Below the pieces are notes generated by a model. The model saw only the letters and a program-made list of their open reading frames with translations, did no database searches and was not told the origin of the DNA. A DNA stretch of 64,000 nucleotides from Nocardioides flavus (ex Wang et al. 2016) (GTDB lineage: Bacteria; Actinomycetota; Actinomycetes; Propionibacteriales; Nocardioidaceae): positions 62,001 through 126,000 of the forward strand of contig NZ_BNAD01000011.1 in assembly GCF_014653115.1 (NCBI RefSeq), written 5' to 3'. Position 1 is the stretch's first letter. Each line of letters opens with the position of its first letter. Below, one piece after another: positions 19,925-29,020 of this stretch. The position numbers were made by a program, and so were the translations under genes.

Positions 19925-21549
19925 GCCCTCGTCGTCCGGCTCCGCTGTTCAGCATCGTCACCCCCGTCTACGACCCGCCGCTCGACGTGCTCAAGGAGTG
20001 CATCGAGTCGGTGCTGGCGCAGGACTTCGACGGCTGGGAGATGATCCTGGTCGACGACTTCTCGCCCTCGGCGGCGGTGCCGACCGTGATCAACCAGTAC
20101 TCCCGGCAGGACGCGCGGATCCGACTGGTCGAACGTGACACCAACGGCCACATCGTGGTCGCCTCCAACGACGGCGTCGAGCTCGCGCAGGGCGAGTTCA
20201 TCGCCCTGCTCGACCACGACGACCTGCTCGCACCCACCGCCCTCTCGCGGGTGGCCTCGGTGATCGCCGAGCACGACGACGTCGACTACGTCTACACCGA
20301 CGAGGACAAGGTCGGCGAGGACGGTCGGACCTACGGCGCCTTCCACAAGCCCGACTGGTCGCCCGAGCGGTTGCGCGGCCAGATGTACACCTCCCACCTC
20401 TCGGTCCTGCGCACCGAGCTGGTGCGCGAGGTCGGCGGGTTCAGGGAGGGCTTCGAGGGCTCGCAGGACCACGACCTCGTCCTCCGCGTGACCGAGCGCG
20501 CTCGTCGGGTCGTGCACGTCCCGGAGGTGCTCTACCACTGGCGCGCCGTGGAGGGCTCGACAGCCGTCGACATCGAGGCCAAGCCCTACGCCAACGACGC
20601 GGGTCTCCGAGCCGTGCAGGAGCACCTCGACCGCGTCGGCATCGCAGGGCGGACCGTGGCCGGCGCCGAGCCCGGCCGCTACACCGTCGAGCGCGACCTA
20701 GACCCGGCGCGGCGGGTCTCCCTGGTCATCCCCACGATGGGCCAGTCCGCGGTGATCCACGGTGCGTCCCGCTTCCTGGTCGTCGACGCCGTGCGCTCCG
20801 CGCTGGAGTGCACCGACCACGAGGACGTGGAGGTCGTGGTCGTGCACGACGCCCCGACTCCTGCGGGCGTCCTCGACCAGCTGCGCGAGGTCGCGGGGGA
20901 CCGGCTGGTGCTCGTGCCGTTCGACGCCCCCTTCAACTTCAGCACCAAGATGAACCTCGGCGTCAGCCACGCCTCCGGTGAGCGCATCGTGTTCCTCAAC
21001 GACGACGTCGAGGCGATCTCGCACGGCTGGCTCGAGCAGCTCGTCGCCCCGCTCGACGAGCCCGACGTGGGGCTGACCGGAGCGAAGCTCTACTACGCCG
21101 ACCAGACCGTCCAGCACGCCGGGCACGCCTACTTCAACGCCGGCTACCACCACCCGTTCCGGTTCCGGACCCGGGACGAGGCGGGCCCCTTCGGCGAGCT
21201 GTTCGTCAGCCGGGAGGTGACGGGCGTGACGGCCGCATGCGCCGCGATGCGGCGGGAGACCTACTTCGAGGTCGGCGGGTTCACCGAGACGCTGCCGGGC
21301 AACTTCAACGACGTGGACCTCTGCTACAAGGTCGCGGCGGCCGGCCTGCGCACCCTCTTCATCGCCAACAGCGAGCTCTACCACTACGAGTCCCAGACCC
21401 GGGTCGCCGAAGTGGCCGAGCAGGAGCGGCTCGCCGTCGTCTCCCGGTGGGGCACGCCGACCGAGGACGCCTACCTCCGCAGCGAGCTCGCCATGCCCAA
21501 CCTGCGCCGCGTGAAGGAACTTCCCGTCGACCTGTTCGACGGCGCCTGA
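19921..21549 (+). CDS. Tandem-domain family 2 glycosyltransferase
   Basis: 542 aa from GTG 19921. Two GT-A folds in series. Domain 1 starts FSIVTPVYDPP, has the nucleotide-sugar DxD region LLDHDD and continues to VLYHWR. Domain 2 starts VSLVIPTMGQ, has FLNDDVE as its DxD equivalent and ends near FNDVDLCYKV. Such two-domain GT2 enzymes usually extend rhamnan or O-antigen-like chains. No transmembrane segment. It overlaps the methyltransferase by 4 nt and converges on the GT4-like gene with only 5 nt between stops and no hairpin, so the two transcripts probably overlap at their ends. Confidence 0.88.
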   Translation: MSPRRPAPLFSIVTPVYDPPLDVLKECIESVLAQDFDGWEMILVDDFSPSAAVPTVINQYSRQDARIRLVERDTNGHIVVASNDGVELAQGEFIALLDHDDLLAPTALSRVASVIAEHDDVDYVYTDEDKVGEDGRTYGAFHKPDWSPERLRGQMYTSHLSVLRTELVREVGGFREGFEGSQDHDLVLRVTERARRVVHVPEVLYHWRAVEGSTAVDIEAKPYANDAGLRAVQEHLDRVGIAGRTVAGAEPGRYTVERDLDPARRVSLVIPTMGQSAVIHGASRFLVVDAVRSALECTDHEDVEVVVVHDAPTPAGVLDQLREVAGDRLVLVPFDAPFNFSTKMNLGVSHASGERIVFLNDDVEAISHGWLEQLVAPLDEPDVGLTGAKLYYADQTVQHAGHAYFNAGYHHPFRFRTRDEAGPFGELFVSREVTGVTAACAAMRRETYFEVGGFTETLPGNFNDVDLCYKVAAAGLRTLFIANSELYHYESQTRVAEVAEQERLAVVSRWGTPTEDAYLRSELAMPNLRRVKELPVDLFDGA

Positions 21550-21554
21550 GAGGA

Positions 21555-22745
21555 TCAGCGCGCGCGCAGGTACGGCTCGAGCGCGCGGGTCAGCGGCTCG
21601 GCCACCGAGTCCCACGCCCAGCGGGCATGGGCCTTCTCTGCGGCGGGCGCGACACGGGCGGCGTACGCCTGGCGGTCGCGGGCGAGCTCGACACCCTCGC
21701 GCAGCGCTGCGTCCCACTCGTGCGCCTTGGCGAGCCGGCCCGTGACGCCGTCCTCGATCGCCTCGTCGAGCGACGGGGTGTGCGACGCCACGGTCCACGT
21801 GCCGACGGCGGCGGCCTCGAAGAACTTGAGGTCGGACTTGCAGATGTTGAACGCGGTGTGCGACAGCGGCGCGATGTTGACCTCGACCTCCGCGATGGAG
21901 CGCTGCAGCTCGACGTAGTGCATGAACTTCTGGAACTCCACGCGCTCGCGGTGCGGCTCGAGCGCCCCGAGGTCGTCGAGGTAGCCGACGATGCGCACCG
22001 ACACGTCGTCGTCCTCGTCGAGCAGCCGCGCGAGGGACGTGCTGGCGACGGCGAAGTCGCGCACGTGCGACGGGGTGCCGCTGAAGTACCCGATCGTGAC
22101 CGGTCCTTCGCGGCGGAACCCGGCAGCGACCTTGGCGTCGAGCAGCTCGCGCGAGTAGTCCTGCTGGGTCCGGTTCATCACGTTGGGCACGATCGCGGTG
22201 CCGTCCTCGACGTAGGCCGAGAGCCGGCTCGCCAGGAGCGAGTTGGTGGTCATGGCCCCGCGGCAGGCGGCGAGGGAGGCGTTGAGACGTCCCATGTAGG
22301 CGAACCAGACGTCCCACTCGGCGTTGACCTCCTGGTCCTTGCCCAGCGAGCTCATCACCAGCTCGGCGAAGCCCACGTCGAACACGAGGTCGTCACAGTC
22401 GAAGATCAACGGGACGTCGTGGGCCTGGGCCTTCTGGATCAGTTCGCGCAGCGCGGCGTTGTAGGGGTAGCGCGCCACCACGATCGCGTCGAGCTGCGGC
22501 ACGAGCCGCGCGAGCGCACGCAGCTCGTCGTCGCAGAACCACCCGGCGCGCAGGCGTGCGCCGGGGACGTGGTTGAGGGCGTCGACGGTGTTGGCGACCC
22601 GGTAGCGGAACGTGCTGGTGTCGGGCGTGCGATAGACGAAGGCCACGCGGTGCTGGCCGTCGAGCATCGTCCCGACGCGATCGGCCATCGAGCTGTCCCA
22701 GAGGTCCGAGACGTCGCGGGGGACGTCGGGGAGGTCAGTGAACAT
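21555..22745 (-). CDS. GT4/GT-B-like glycosyltransferase
   Basis: 396 aa. The C-terminal half shows the GT-B nucleotide-sugar-binding pattern: IGYFSGTPSHVRDF (start of the second Rossmann domain) and NICKSDLKFFEAAAVGT (the E-x7-E-like region), then EAIEDGVTGRL. The N-terminal Rossmann domain starts VAFVYRTPDTSTFRYRV, a sequence often seen in surface-glycan GTs. Soluble. It is last gene of the minus-strand operon and overlaps the preceding WsaF-like gene by 11 nt. Confidence 0.8.
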   Translation of the reverse strand: MFTDLPDVPRDVSDLWDSSMADRVGTMLDGQHRVAFVYRTPDTSTFRYRVANTVDALNHVPGARLRAGWFCDDELRALARLVPQLDAIVVARYPYNAALRELIQKAQAHDVPLIFDCDDLVFDVGFAELVMSSLGKDQEVNAEWDVWFAYMGRLNASLAACRGAMTTNSLLASRLSAYVEDGTAIVPNVMNRTQQDYSRELLDAKVAAGFRREGPVTIGYFSGTPSHVRDFAVASTSLARLLDEDDDVSVRIVGYLDDLGALEPHRERVEFQKFMHYVELQRSIAEVEVNIAPLSHTAFNICKSDLKFFEAAAVGTWTVASHTPSLDEAIEDGVTGRLAKAHEWDAALREGVELARDRQAYAARVAPAAEKAHARWAWDSVAEPLTRALEPYLRAR

Positions 22746-24519
22746 CCGGGACGATGCTCTCTTCGCTGGTGGCCGCGTCGACGCCGCCCGGCCCGAGCGT
22801 GCCCCGGAACCGGTCCAGCACCCAGTCGACGACCGGCACGAGCGTGGTCTCCCAGTCGCGGCGGATGTGGTCGGCAGCGACGTTCGCGGCCCGCCTCTCG
22901 GGGTCGCGGGCCAGGTCGACCAGGTCGCGCAGGCCCTCGAGCAGCCCGTCGACCGTCGAGGGGGCCACGATGATGTTGTCGGAGATGTCCGACAGGTCGG
23001 TCTTGATGCCGTGGGAGTTGGTGAGCACCGCGGCGCCCACGGACGCGAGGTCGTAGGGCGGGTAGGACGGGTGTGGGGTGTCCATCAGCACCACGGCGGC
23101 GTCCATCCGGGCGACGAGGTCCTGGTAGTCGGTCCAGCCGAGGCCCTCGATGATGTTGACACGGACGTTGCGCGGCAGCGTGAGGTCGGGGGTGCCGCGG
23201 CCCACGAAGTGGAACTCCCACTCGTCGGGGTCGAGGACCCGGGACTCGACGGCGCGCGCGATCACCTGGACGCCGCGCCAGAACAGGTTGCGGGCGTTCA
23301 GCGGGCGCGAGTAGAAGAACAGGTTGCGCTTCGCGCTGCCGGACCCGGCCGGCACGACGGAGGCATCGCGGGTCGGGAAGGCGGGCTCGAGCGCGATGGC
23401 GCTCTCGCGCAGGTGGGGGAGCCCACCGGGACCGGACAGGTGCTCCAGCAGGCGGGACGTGTTGACCACGACGGCGAGGTCGGGTTCGGCCAGGGTCTCC
23501 GAGCACAGCAGCCGCTCGTCGCCGTAGGCGTAGAACATCCGCTCGTCCTCCTGCAGGAGATAGAGCACCTGCTCGCGGGGGATGTCGCTGTCGAGGACCG
23601 CCCGCGTGGTCCACCACGAGGTGGTCATGACCACGTCGCGGTCGGTGAACTGCAGGCGCTGACTGCCGTCGACCGACACCTGCTCGAGCTCCAGGATGCC
23701 GTCGAGGTGGATCCCGGTCGCCTCCTCGAGCAGGCTGATCACCTGTCCGTCGGGGGCGTCCGTGCGGGTGACGAGTCGCAGGGTGCCGTTGCCGAGCCGG
23801 TTCGCCAGCTGCACGCCCAGGATGATCGCGGTGCCGACACCGCCGAAGAGGCTGTGGGGAGCGACGCTGTCGGTGACGATGCTGATCCGGTGCTCGCCCG
23901 CCGGCAGCCTGGTGACCGGCATCGGCTGGATCGCCTGCCACCGCTCGGCGTAGAGCGCGTCGACGTACGGCTCGCGCAGCGCCCCCCGCGGGGCGATGCG
24001 GCCCTCGGCGCGGCCGTGACGCAGGTAGTGCACGAGCGGGTTCCAGTGCGTCTTGGCGACGTCGGGGTTCTGCCGGAGGTAACCGGAGGTGGAGAACTTC
24101 TCGCTGGGGTCGAGGCCCTCGCGGGCGCCGAACCGGATGAAGTGCTTGACGACGTCACGGTCCGCAGGGAGGTCGGGCCGGAAGTGGCGGTAGTAGTCCT
24201 CGTCGAAGAAACCGGACTCGCGCACCAGGCGCGCGTCGTCCTCGGCGGGGTTGAGCACCCGGCCCTCGGCCCTGCCCGTGCGCAGGTAGTGGACGAGCGG
24301 ATTCATCCCGGACGCCGCCACGTCGCTGTTGCGCCGGAGGTAGGCGTTGGTGGAGAAGGCCTTCGACGGGTTGCGCCCGTCACGGGCTCCCTGCCGGAGG
24401 TAGTGGAGCACGGGATCGATGCCCGCCTTGCGGACGTCCGGATTCTTCTTCAGGTAGAAGTCGGTGTCGAAGAGCTCCGACTCCCGCAGCAGGTCTGCGT
24501 CGGTCTTCTTCTCGCTCAA
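22735..24519 (-). CDS. WsaF-like (rhamnosyl)transferase with four N-terminal FD..Y..NPDV repeats
   Basis: 594 aa from TTG 24519, which has GGAAGG 7 nt upstream; the in-frame ATG at 24558 (no SD, 6 nt after the previous stop) would add 13 residues. Residues ~5-190 contain four repeats of ~40 residues with the pattern FDxxYL..NPDV....NPLxHYLxxGxxEGR. They are found at the N termini of many glycan enzymes, role unknown. The rest resembles WsaF-type GT-B rhamnosyltransferases: FGGVGTAIILGVQLANRL, then DRDVVMTTSWWTT, then NIIEGLGWTDYQDL and DTPHPSYPPYDLAS at the donor site. Rhamnose specificity is inferred from the family name only. Confidence 0.78.
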   Translation of the reverse strand: MSEKKTDADLLRESELFDTDFYLKKNPDVRKAGIDPVLHYLRQGARDGRNPSKAFSTNAYLRRNSDVAASGMNPLVHYLRTGRAEGRVLNPAEDDARLVRESGFFDEDYYRHFRPDLPADRDVVKHFIRFGAREGLDPSEKFSTSGYLRQNPDVAKTHWNPLVHYLRHGRAEGRIAPRGALREPYVDALYAERWQAIQPMPVTRLPAGEHRISIVTDSVAPHSLFGGVGTAIILGVQLANRLGNGTLRLVTRTDAPDGQVISLLEEATGIHLDGILELEQVSVDGSQRLQFTDRDVVMTTSWWTTRAVLDSDIPREQVLYLLQEDERMFYAYGDERLLCSETLAEPDLAVVVNTSRLLEHLSGPGGLPHLRESAIALEPAFPTRDASVVPAGSGSAKRNLFFYSRPLNARNLFWRGVQVIARAVESRVLDPDEWEFHFVGRGTPDLTLPRNVRVNIIEGLGWTDYQDLVARMDAAVVLMDTPHPSYPPYDLASVGAAVLTNSHGIKTDLSDISDNIIVAPSTVDGLLEGLRDLVDLARDPERRAANVAADHIRRDWETTLVPVVDWVLDRFRGTLGPGGVDAATSEESIVPDVH

Positions 24520-24564
24520 GTCCTGACCTTCCTGTCCCGTGACGTGAGCCGCGAGCATAGTCGT

Positions 24565-26658
24565 TCAGCCATCGGCGCCGGTGGTCGCCATCGCTCGGAG
24601 CACAGCCGGTTCCAGATAGGGTGCCAAGGTCCGGGAGAAGGTCGCCGACAGGTGGTTGAAGTCGGCGTAGACGATCACGCCGCCGATGACGGCCGGGCAC
24701 ACGTCCTCGCGACAGATGCGATCGTTGAGGTCCACGGTCGCGACCAGGTCGGAGCCGAGGGACTGCGCCTCCTCGGTGAGCGGGTCGGCGCCGATCCAGT
24801 CCTCCGGCGCCCCGTCGCACGCGGACGTGTCGGCGAGGCGCTCGCTGACGCACGAGACGGTGTCGTAGTCGGGGTCGAAGGGCGCGGGGGTGTCGCGTAT
24901 CACCAGCACGGGGATGCCCTCGTCGGCGAAGCGGCGAAGTGTCGGCCGGTAGATCTCGGACGAGCCGGAGTCGCGGTCCAGCGTGGACATCACCACCAGG
25001 TCGTAGCCCGCGGTGATGCGGTCCATCGCCTCGCCCACGATCCTGTTGCACGCCGCAGGGTCCGGCGAGGCGGTCACGGGTTCGGCGACGTCGTCGCGGA
25101 CGGGCTGGCACGCGCCGATCGTGTAGGTGTCGACCTGCCACTGGTGCTCCTCGGCGATCGCAGCGAGCGCCGGCTCCCAGTGCCCGGCGTGGGAGTTGCC
25201 GAAGAGTGCGACCTTCTTCACCGGCGCCGTGGTGTCGCCGACCGAGCAGCTGATCAGCTCGCCGAACGGGGGCCAGTTGATGCACTGACCGACGATGACC
25301 GACAGCGGCAGGTCGCTCCTCGTGAACTCAGGGGCGGTGACGAGCTCGTCGGGCTGGTCGCACGAGAGGCTGGCGTCGAGGGCTCCCGCGCCGACGCAGG
25401 TCGGCTCGAGCGCAGTCGGCAGCAGTTGCTCGACCCGGTCCTCCGCGGCGTCCACCGCAGCGGTGGCGGAGCGGAGGATCGCCCAGCACAGCGCGACGAC
25501 GACTGCGGAGCAGGTGATCAGGACGACCACGGCACGTCGACCGATCCGCTCGGCGCCGGACCGCGGGCGCAGCACGTTCTCGACGTACGTCGTGGAGAGC
25601 CACGCCAGCGCCAAGGTCAGCGCGATCAGCGTCAGCGAGAGCAGCAGCCCACGCTCGACACCGAGCACCCCGGGCGCGAGCACGACGATGGGCCAGTGCC
25701 ACAGGTAGATCGCGTAGGAGCAGTCGCCGACGAACTGCACCGGGCGTGCGTGGGTGAGGCGCCGGAGCGCGAGGCGGCCGTCAGGGTCGTCGGCATGGAT
25801 GAGGATCGCGGCGGCAACGGTGGGCAGGAGCGCCGCCCAACCGGGATAGACGGTGTCGCCGTCGATGAGGAATGCGCTGGCCACGACGACGGCCAGGCCC
25901 ACGATCGCGGACCCGCCGCGCAGGGACGCGCTGAGTCGCACCGGCCGGTGCAGGACGAGCCAGGCCAGCAGTCCTCCGGCACCCAGCTGCCACATGCGTG
26001 CGGGGGTGGCGAAGTAGGCCTCCGCCGGACGCTCCCACGACAGCGCGAAGCTCGACAGGAGGCTGGCGACGCTGACGGCGCCGAGCAGCATGACGACCGC
26101 GAGCCCGTTGCGGCGCAGCCGGCGGTCGAGCAGGGCGCCGAGCGCGACGAGCAGTGGCCACAGCACGTAGAACTGCTCCTCGATCGAGAGCGACCAGAAG
26201 TGCTGGAACGGCGACGCCGCCGAGTGTGCGCGCAGGTAGTCGGTGGCGTCCGAGATCAGCCGCCAGTTCTCGACGTAGAACATCGAGGTCAGCCCGTGAC
26301 GGGCGGCGGGCGGCCACTCGGGTGTCGGCCGGAACACCCAGATGACGACCAGCGTCACGACGATCGTCAGCGTGGCGGCCGGGATGAGCCGAAGGATCCG
26401 GCGCGACCAGAACGCGCCGAGGTCCCCGATGGCGGTCGGAGGTCGTCGGAGCAGGGCGCCGGTGATGAGGAAGCCGGAGATGACGAAGAAGACGTCGACC
26501 CCGATGAAGCCGCCGGGCAGCATGTCAGGCCAGAAGTGGTAGACCACGACGAGCGTGACGGCGAGCGCCCGCAGAGCCTGGATGTCGGGCCGATGGTGGC
26601 CGGGTCGGCGGTCGCGCTCGACCCGCGCGTCGTCGCGGTCCCGGACCGCGCCGATCAC
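24565..26658 (-). CDS. Membrane acyltransferase 3 fused to SGNH domain (OafA/YrhL type)
   Basis: 697 aa from GTG 26658, which overlaps the previous stop by 4 nt (GTGA); the longer upstream frame is shadow. About ten transmembrane helices form an acyltransferase-3 domain (residues ~20-390) with DIQALRALAV, the catalytic-type His in VVYHFW, and HFWSLSIEEQFY. The C-terminal extracytoplasmic SGNH domain has Ser489 in FGNSHAGH and Asp666/His669 in DFNHLS, so a complete catalytic set is present. These enzymes O-acetylate surface glycans or peptidoglycan. In this operon the target is most likely the island's own polysaccharide. Confidence 0.9.
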   Translation of the reverse strand: MIGAVRDRDDARVERDRRPGHHRPDIQALRALAVTLVVVYHFWPDMLPGGFIGVDVFFVISGFLITGALLRRPPTAIGDLGAFWSRRILRLIPAATLTIVVTLVVIWVFRPTPEWPPAARHGLTSMFYVENWRLISDATDYLRAHSAASPFQHFWSLSIEEQFYVLWPLLVALGALLDRRLRRNGLAVVMLLGAVSVASLLSSFALSWERPAEAYFATPARMWQLGAGGLLAWLVLHRPVRLSASLRGGSAIVGLAVVVASAFLIDGDTVYPGWAALLPTVAAAILIHADDPDGRLALRRLTHARPVQFVGDCSYAIYLWHWPIVVLAPGVLGVERGLLLSLTLIALTLALAWLSTTYVENVLRPRSGAERIGRRAVVVLITCSAVVVALCWAILRSATAAVDAAEDRVEQLLPTALEPTCVGAGALDASLSCDQPDELVTAPEFTRSDLPLSVIVGQCINWPPFGELISCSVGDTTAPVKKVALFGNSHAGHWEPALAAIAEEHQWQVDTYTIGACQPVRDDVAEPVTASPDPAACNRIVGEAMDRITAGYDLVVMSTLDRDSGSSEIYRPTLRRFADEGIPVLVIRDTPAPFDPDYDTVSCVSERLADTSACDGAPEDWIGADPLTEEAQSLGSDLVATVDLNDRICREDVCPAVIGGVIVYADFNHLSATFSRTLAPYLEPAVLRAMATTGADG

Positions 26659-27992
26659 GTCGGCGGGACCCACGGGAGCCCGATCAGGCGGAAGAGCGAC
26701 ATCGTGACCGCGATCAGTGCCAGCACGGACACGGCGATCACCGACGTACGGGTGCGGAGCATCGACGCCGTGACGACGGCTGCTGGCGCGACCAGGGCGA
26801 GCCCGTACCGGTTGGGGAGCGGGAAGTACATGTGCGCGGTGACGTAGCCGAGGACGACGAGCCCGAGCGAGAAGACGACCGCCGCCACGACGAGGCACCG
26901 GGCGAGGAGTGCCTCCCGGCTGCCGGCGGGGAGGAAGAGGGCGGCCCCGAGGAGTCCGGCGGTGATCAGGAGGTGCGCCGCACCGTTGCTGAACCACATC
27001 AACGTGGGATCGCCCACGGCCACCCAGGGGGACTGGAGCGGCTGCACCAGCGTCAGGGCGTTGTCGATGAGTCCACGCCACGGGAACGCATCCACCGTGA
27101 AGCGGGTGGCCATGTCCGGTACGTCGTCAGGGTCGGAGCTCGATCGAGCGTTGCTGAACAGCGTCCAGGCACCCGCGCAGAACAGGGCGAACCCACCGGT
27201 GACGAGTGCGACGACCGTGCGGTTGCGGTGACCGGCGGTCGTGGGTGCTTCGTCCCCGCCCCGCGAGCGGTGCAGCAGGAGGTAGAGCGCCACGCCGGCG
27301 ACGACGACGAAGTTGGTGAGCTTGACGAGAGCGGCGAGTGCCGCGACGACGACCAGGAGCGCCGCCCGGCCTCTGGCCGAGGGGCGGTCCTCCCAGCGCA
27401 GCGCGGCGAGCAGGACGCCGGCGCCGATCGCGAGCCCCATCGCGTCAGGGGTGACGGTCGCACTGGCGTAGGTCATCGCGGGCGCTGCGACGACGACGCC
27501 GAGGACCGCGGCCAACGGGAGCGGACGTACGCCGAGGCGGCGCCCCGCCAGCGCCGTGAGGAGGACGCCGAGGGCCAGCCAGAGCGCCCCGGCCGCGCGG
27601 CCGGCGACGAACAGCTCGTCCGCGGGTGTCACCCACCGGATCACCTCGGCGACGACCCGGTCGGCCGTGTAGTAGAGGGGGGTGTTGGTGGCGGCCGTGT
27701 TGAAGCCGTTCTCCTGGTAGATGTCCGGGTCGTAGACCGTGCCGGCCCGGCATCTCTGCGGCTCGAAGCCGTCGGCGTCGACACCTCGGCAGGCCTGGGT
27801 GTGCATCGCCTCCTGTCCCACCTTGTCGCCCGGGTCGAGCAGCGTCGGCGAGCGGTACATGTAATCCAGGTGCGACAGCTCGTCGATCGGGCTCAGGCGC
27901 GGATAGGAGAGCACCTGGATGATCGCGAGCAGGGAACCGAGTACGACCACCGCCAGGAGGGGGATGATGGCGACGCGTGGACGTGCAGGCAT
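26655..27992 (-). CDS. Polytopic GT-C-like membrane protein (DUF2142-like)
   Basis: 445 aa from ATG 27992 with GGGGGAAG upstream. A longer frame from 28052 would start before the promoter hexamer at 28035-28040, so it is unlikely. Roughly ten to eleven hydrophobic helices. The first extracytoplasmic loop contains SPIDELSHLDYMY, an acidic DE-type motif as in polyprenyl-phosphate-dependent GT-C enzymes and DUF2142 proteins, and a Cys pair (CRG, CRAG) that may form a disulfide outside the cell. Probable role: transferring a sugar from a lipid carrier on the outer face. The motif is suggestive, not proof. Confidence 0.6.
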   Translation of the reverse strand: MPARPRVAIIPLLAVVVLGSLLAIIQVLSYPRLSPIDELSHLDYMYRSPTLLDPGDKVGQEAMHTQACRGVDADGFEPQRCRAGTVYDPDIYQENGFNTAATNTPLYYTADRVVAEVIRWVTPADELFVAGRAAGALWLALGVLLTALAGRRLGVRPLPLAAVLGVVVAAPAMTYASATVTPDAMGLAIGAGVLLAALRWEDRPSARGRAALLVVVAALAALVKLTNFVVVAGVALYLLLHRSRGGDEAPTTAGHRNRTVVALVTGGFALFCAGAWTLFSNARSSSDPDDVPDMATRFTVDAFPWRGLIDNALTLVQPLQSPWVAVGDPTLMWFSNGAAHLLITAGLLGAALFLPAGSREALLARCLVVAAVVFSLGLVVLGYVTAHMYFPLPNRYGLALVAPAAVVTASMLRTRTSVIAVSVLALIAVTMSLFRLIGLPWVPPT

Positions 27993-28034
27993 GAAGGGCG
28001 CTTCCCCCGGGCGGTCGGTCGATTGGCGGCGTGC

Positions 28035-28040
28035 AGCATA
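28035..28040 (-). promoter_or_regulatory. -10 hexamer upstream of GT-C-like gene
   Basis: TATGCT on the minus strand, 42 nt before ATG 27992, within the 69-nt gap after the GT2 gene. It suggests an internal promoter for the acyltransferase/WsaF/GT4 segment. Confidence 0.4.
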
Positions 28041-28061
28041 ACCTCCGCGCACCGGCGGTGC

Positions 28062-29000
28062 TCAGTCCGGGCGCTTCCCGGTCTCGCCCCTGACGCCCGC
28101 CGCCGCGCCGCGCGCGGCCTCGCGCAGCCGCGCCAGCCGGCCCGGTGCCAGCGCCGTGACGATCACCAGGTGCCTGACCGACCGCACCACCGCTCGCCCA
28201 GCCCAGACGGGATGGCGTCGGGCGTGCGAGCTCAGGAGCGCGACCAGGTTCCGCCACTGGTAGTGATAGCGGAACGTGGCTGCGACCAGCAGCGGCAGCT
28301 CACGTCCCGAGCCCAGCGTGATGGCCCGGCCCAGCCGGTGCTCGAGGCGGATCCCCGGGGCGACGACGCAGCGCAGCCCGAGGTCCGAGGCGCGCAGGTA
28401 GAAGTCGGTGTCGACTCCGTCGATGAACAGCCCCTCGTCGAAACCGCCGACGGCGTCGAGCGCGGTCACTGGGACGAGGAGGCCGGACTGGATCGGCTCG
28501 TCACCGATCACGACGCCGCCGGGGGCCTGTCGATGACGGAGGCCCGGGAGGCGGACGATCGATCCCACGGTGTCGGGGGCGAGCATCCCCACGGGCACGC
28601 CGGCCCGGTCGGCGGCCGCACCGGCCGCCAGGAGGGCGGAGGTGTAGCCCGCGGGCACGGCCGAGTCCTGGTCGAGCGTGAGCACGTGCGTCGTGGTCGG
28701 GAGCAGCTCCCGGGCGCGGGCGATCCCGGTGTTGAGCGCGGCACCGATGCCCCGGTTGTCCCCGTGCAGCACCACGTCGGCGCCGAGTGCGCGGCAGGCG
28801 TCCAGCACCGCGCGCGTGGTGGCCGACGGATCTGCCTCGTCGAGCACGACGACCACGACCCCGACCTGCGCCCGGACGGCCTCGACCGCCCTCGTCAGCT
28901 CGTCCTCCGGCTGGAACGCCGTGACGACACCGGCGACCGATCCGACGGGTCCGTGATCGGGTGAGGACTCGGGGTCCCGTGACGGGATGGGGCGGCGCAC
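28062..29000 (-). CDS. Family 2 glycosyltransferase (rhamnosyltransferase-like)
   Basis: 312 aa if GTG 29000 is the start. The frame extends to ATG 29048, but that start would overlap the divergent flippase gene and lie upstream of the -10. Visible: VAGVVTAFQPEDEL at the GT-A N terminus, VVLDEADPS, the donor site LTLDQDS, and the acceptor-side GGFDEGLFIDGVDTDFYLR. This pattern is typical of RfbF/WbbL-like rhamnosyltransferases. The C-terminal ~60 residues are basic with one weak hydrophobic stretch. First gene of the five-gene minus-strand operon. Confidence 0.82.
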   Translation of the reverse strand: MRRPIPSRDPESSPDHGPVGSVAGVVTAFQPEDELTRAVEAVRAQVGVVVVVLDEADPSATTRAVLDACRALGADVVLHGDNRGIGAALNTGIARARELLPTTTHVLTLDQDSAVPAGYTSALLAAGAAADRAGVPVGMLAPDTVGSIVRLPGLRHRQAPGGVVIGDEPIQSGLLVPVTALDAVGGFDEGLFIDGVDTDFYLRASDLGLRCVVAPGIRLEHRLGRAITLGSGRELPLLVAATFRYHYQWRNLVALLSSHARRHPVWAGRAVVRSVRHLVIVTALAPGRLARLREAARGAAAGVRGETGKRPD

Positions 29001-29006
29001 CGTGCG

Positions 29007-29013
29007 TAGAGTA
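29007..29013. promoter_or_regulatory. Bidirectional promoter: overlapping divergent -10 hexamers
   Basis: Plus strand TAGAGT (29007-29012) lies 8 nt before ATG 29021; minus strand TACTCT (29008-29013) lies 7 nt before GTG 29000. The two hexamers share five base pairs. Neither gene has an SD, so both mRNAs would be leaderless and the two polymerases would compete for one melted site. Confidence 0.5.
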
Positions 29014-29020
29014 GTCCACG

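Noticed and set aside
22738..26847. 1369-aa plus-strand open frame
   Set aside because: Covers the GT, WsaF-like and acyltransferase genes of the minus strand. Its His/Arg/Val/Asp composition is typical of GC-rich antisense frames.
26659..27081. 141-residue N-terminal extension of the acyltransferase
   Set aside because: Overlaps the GT-C-like gene and is Arg/Pro shadow; the GTGA overlap at 26655-26658 gives a natural start.
26832..28964. 710-aa plus-strand open frame
   Set aside because: Antisense shadow of the GT-C-like and GT2 genes; low-complexity Arg/Glu/Gly composition.
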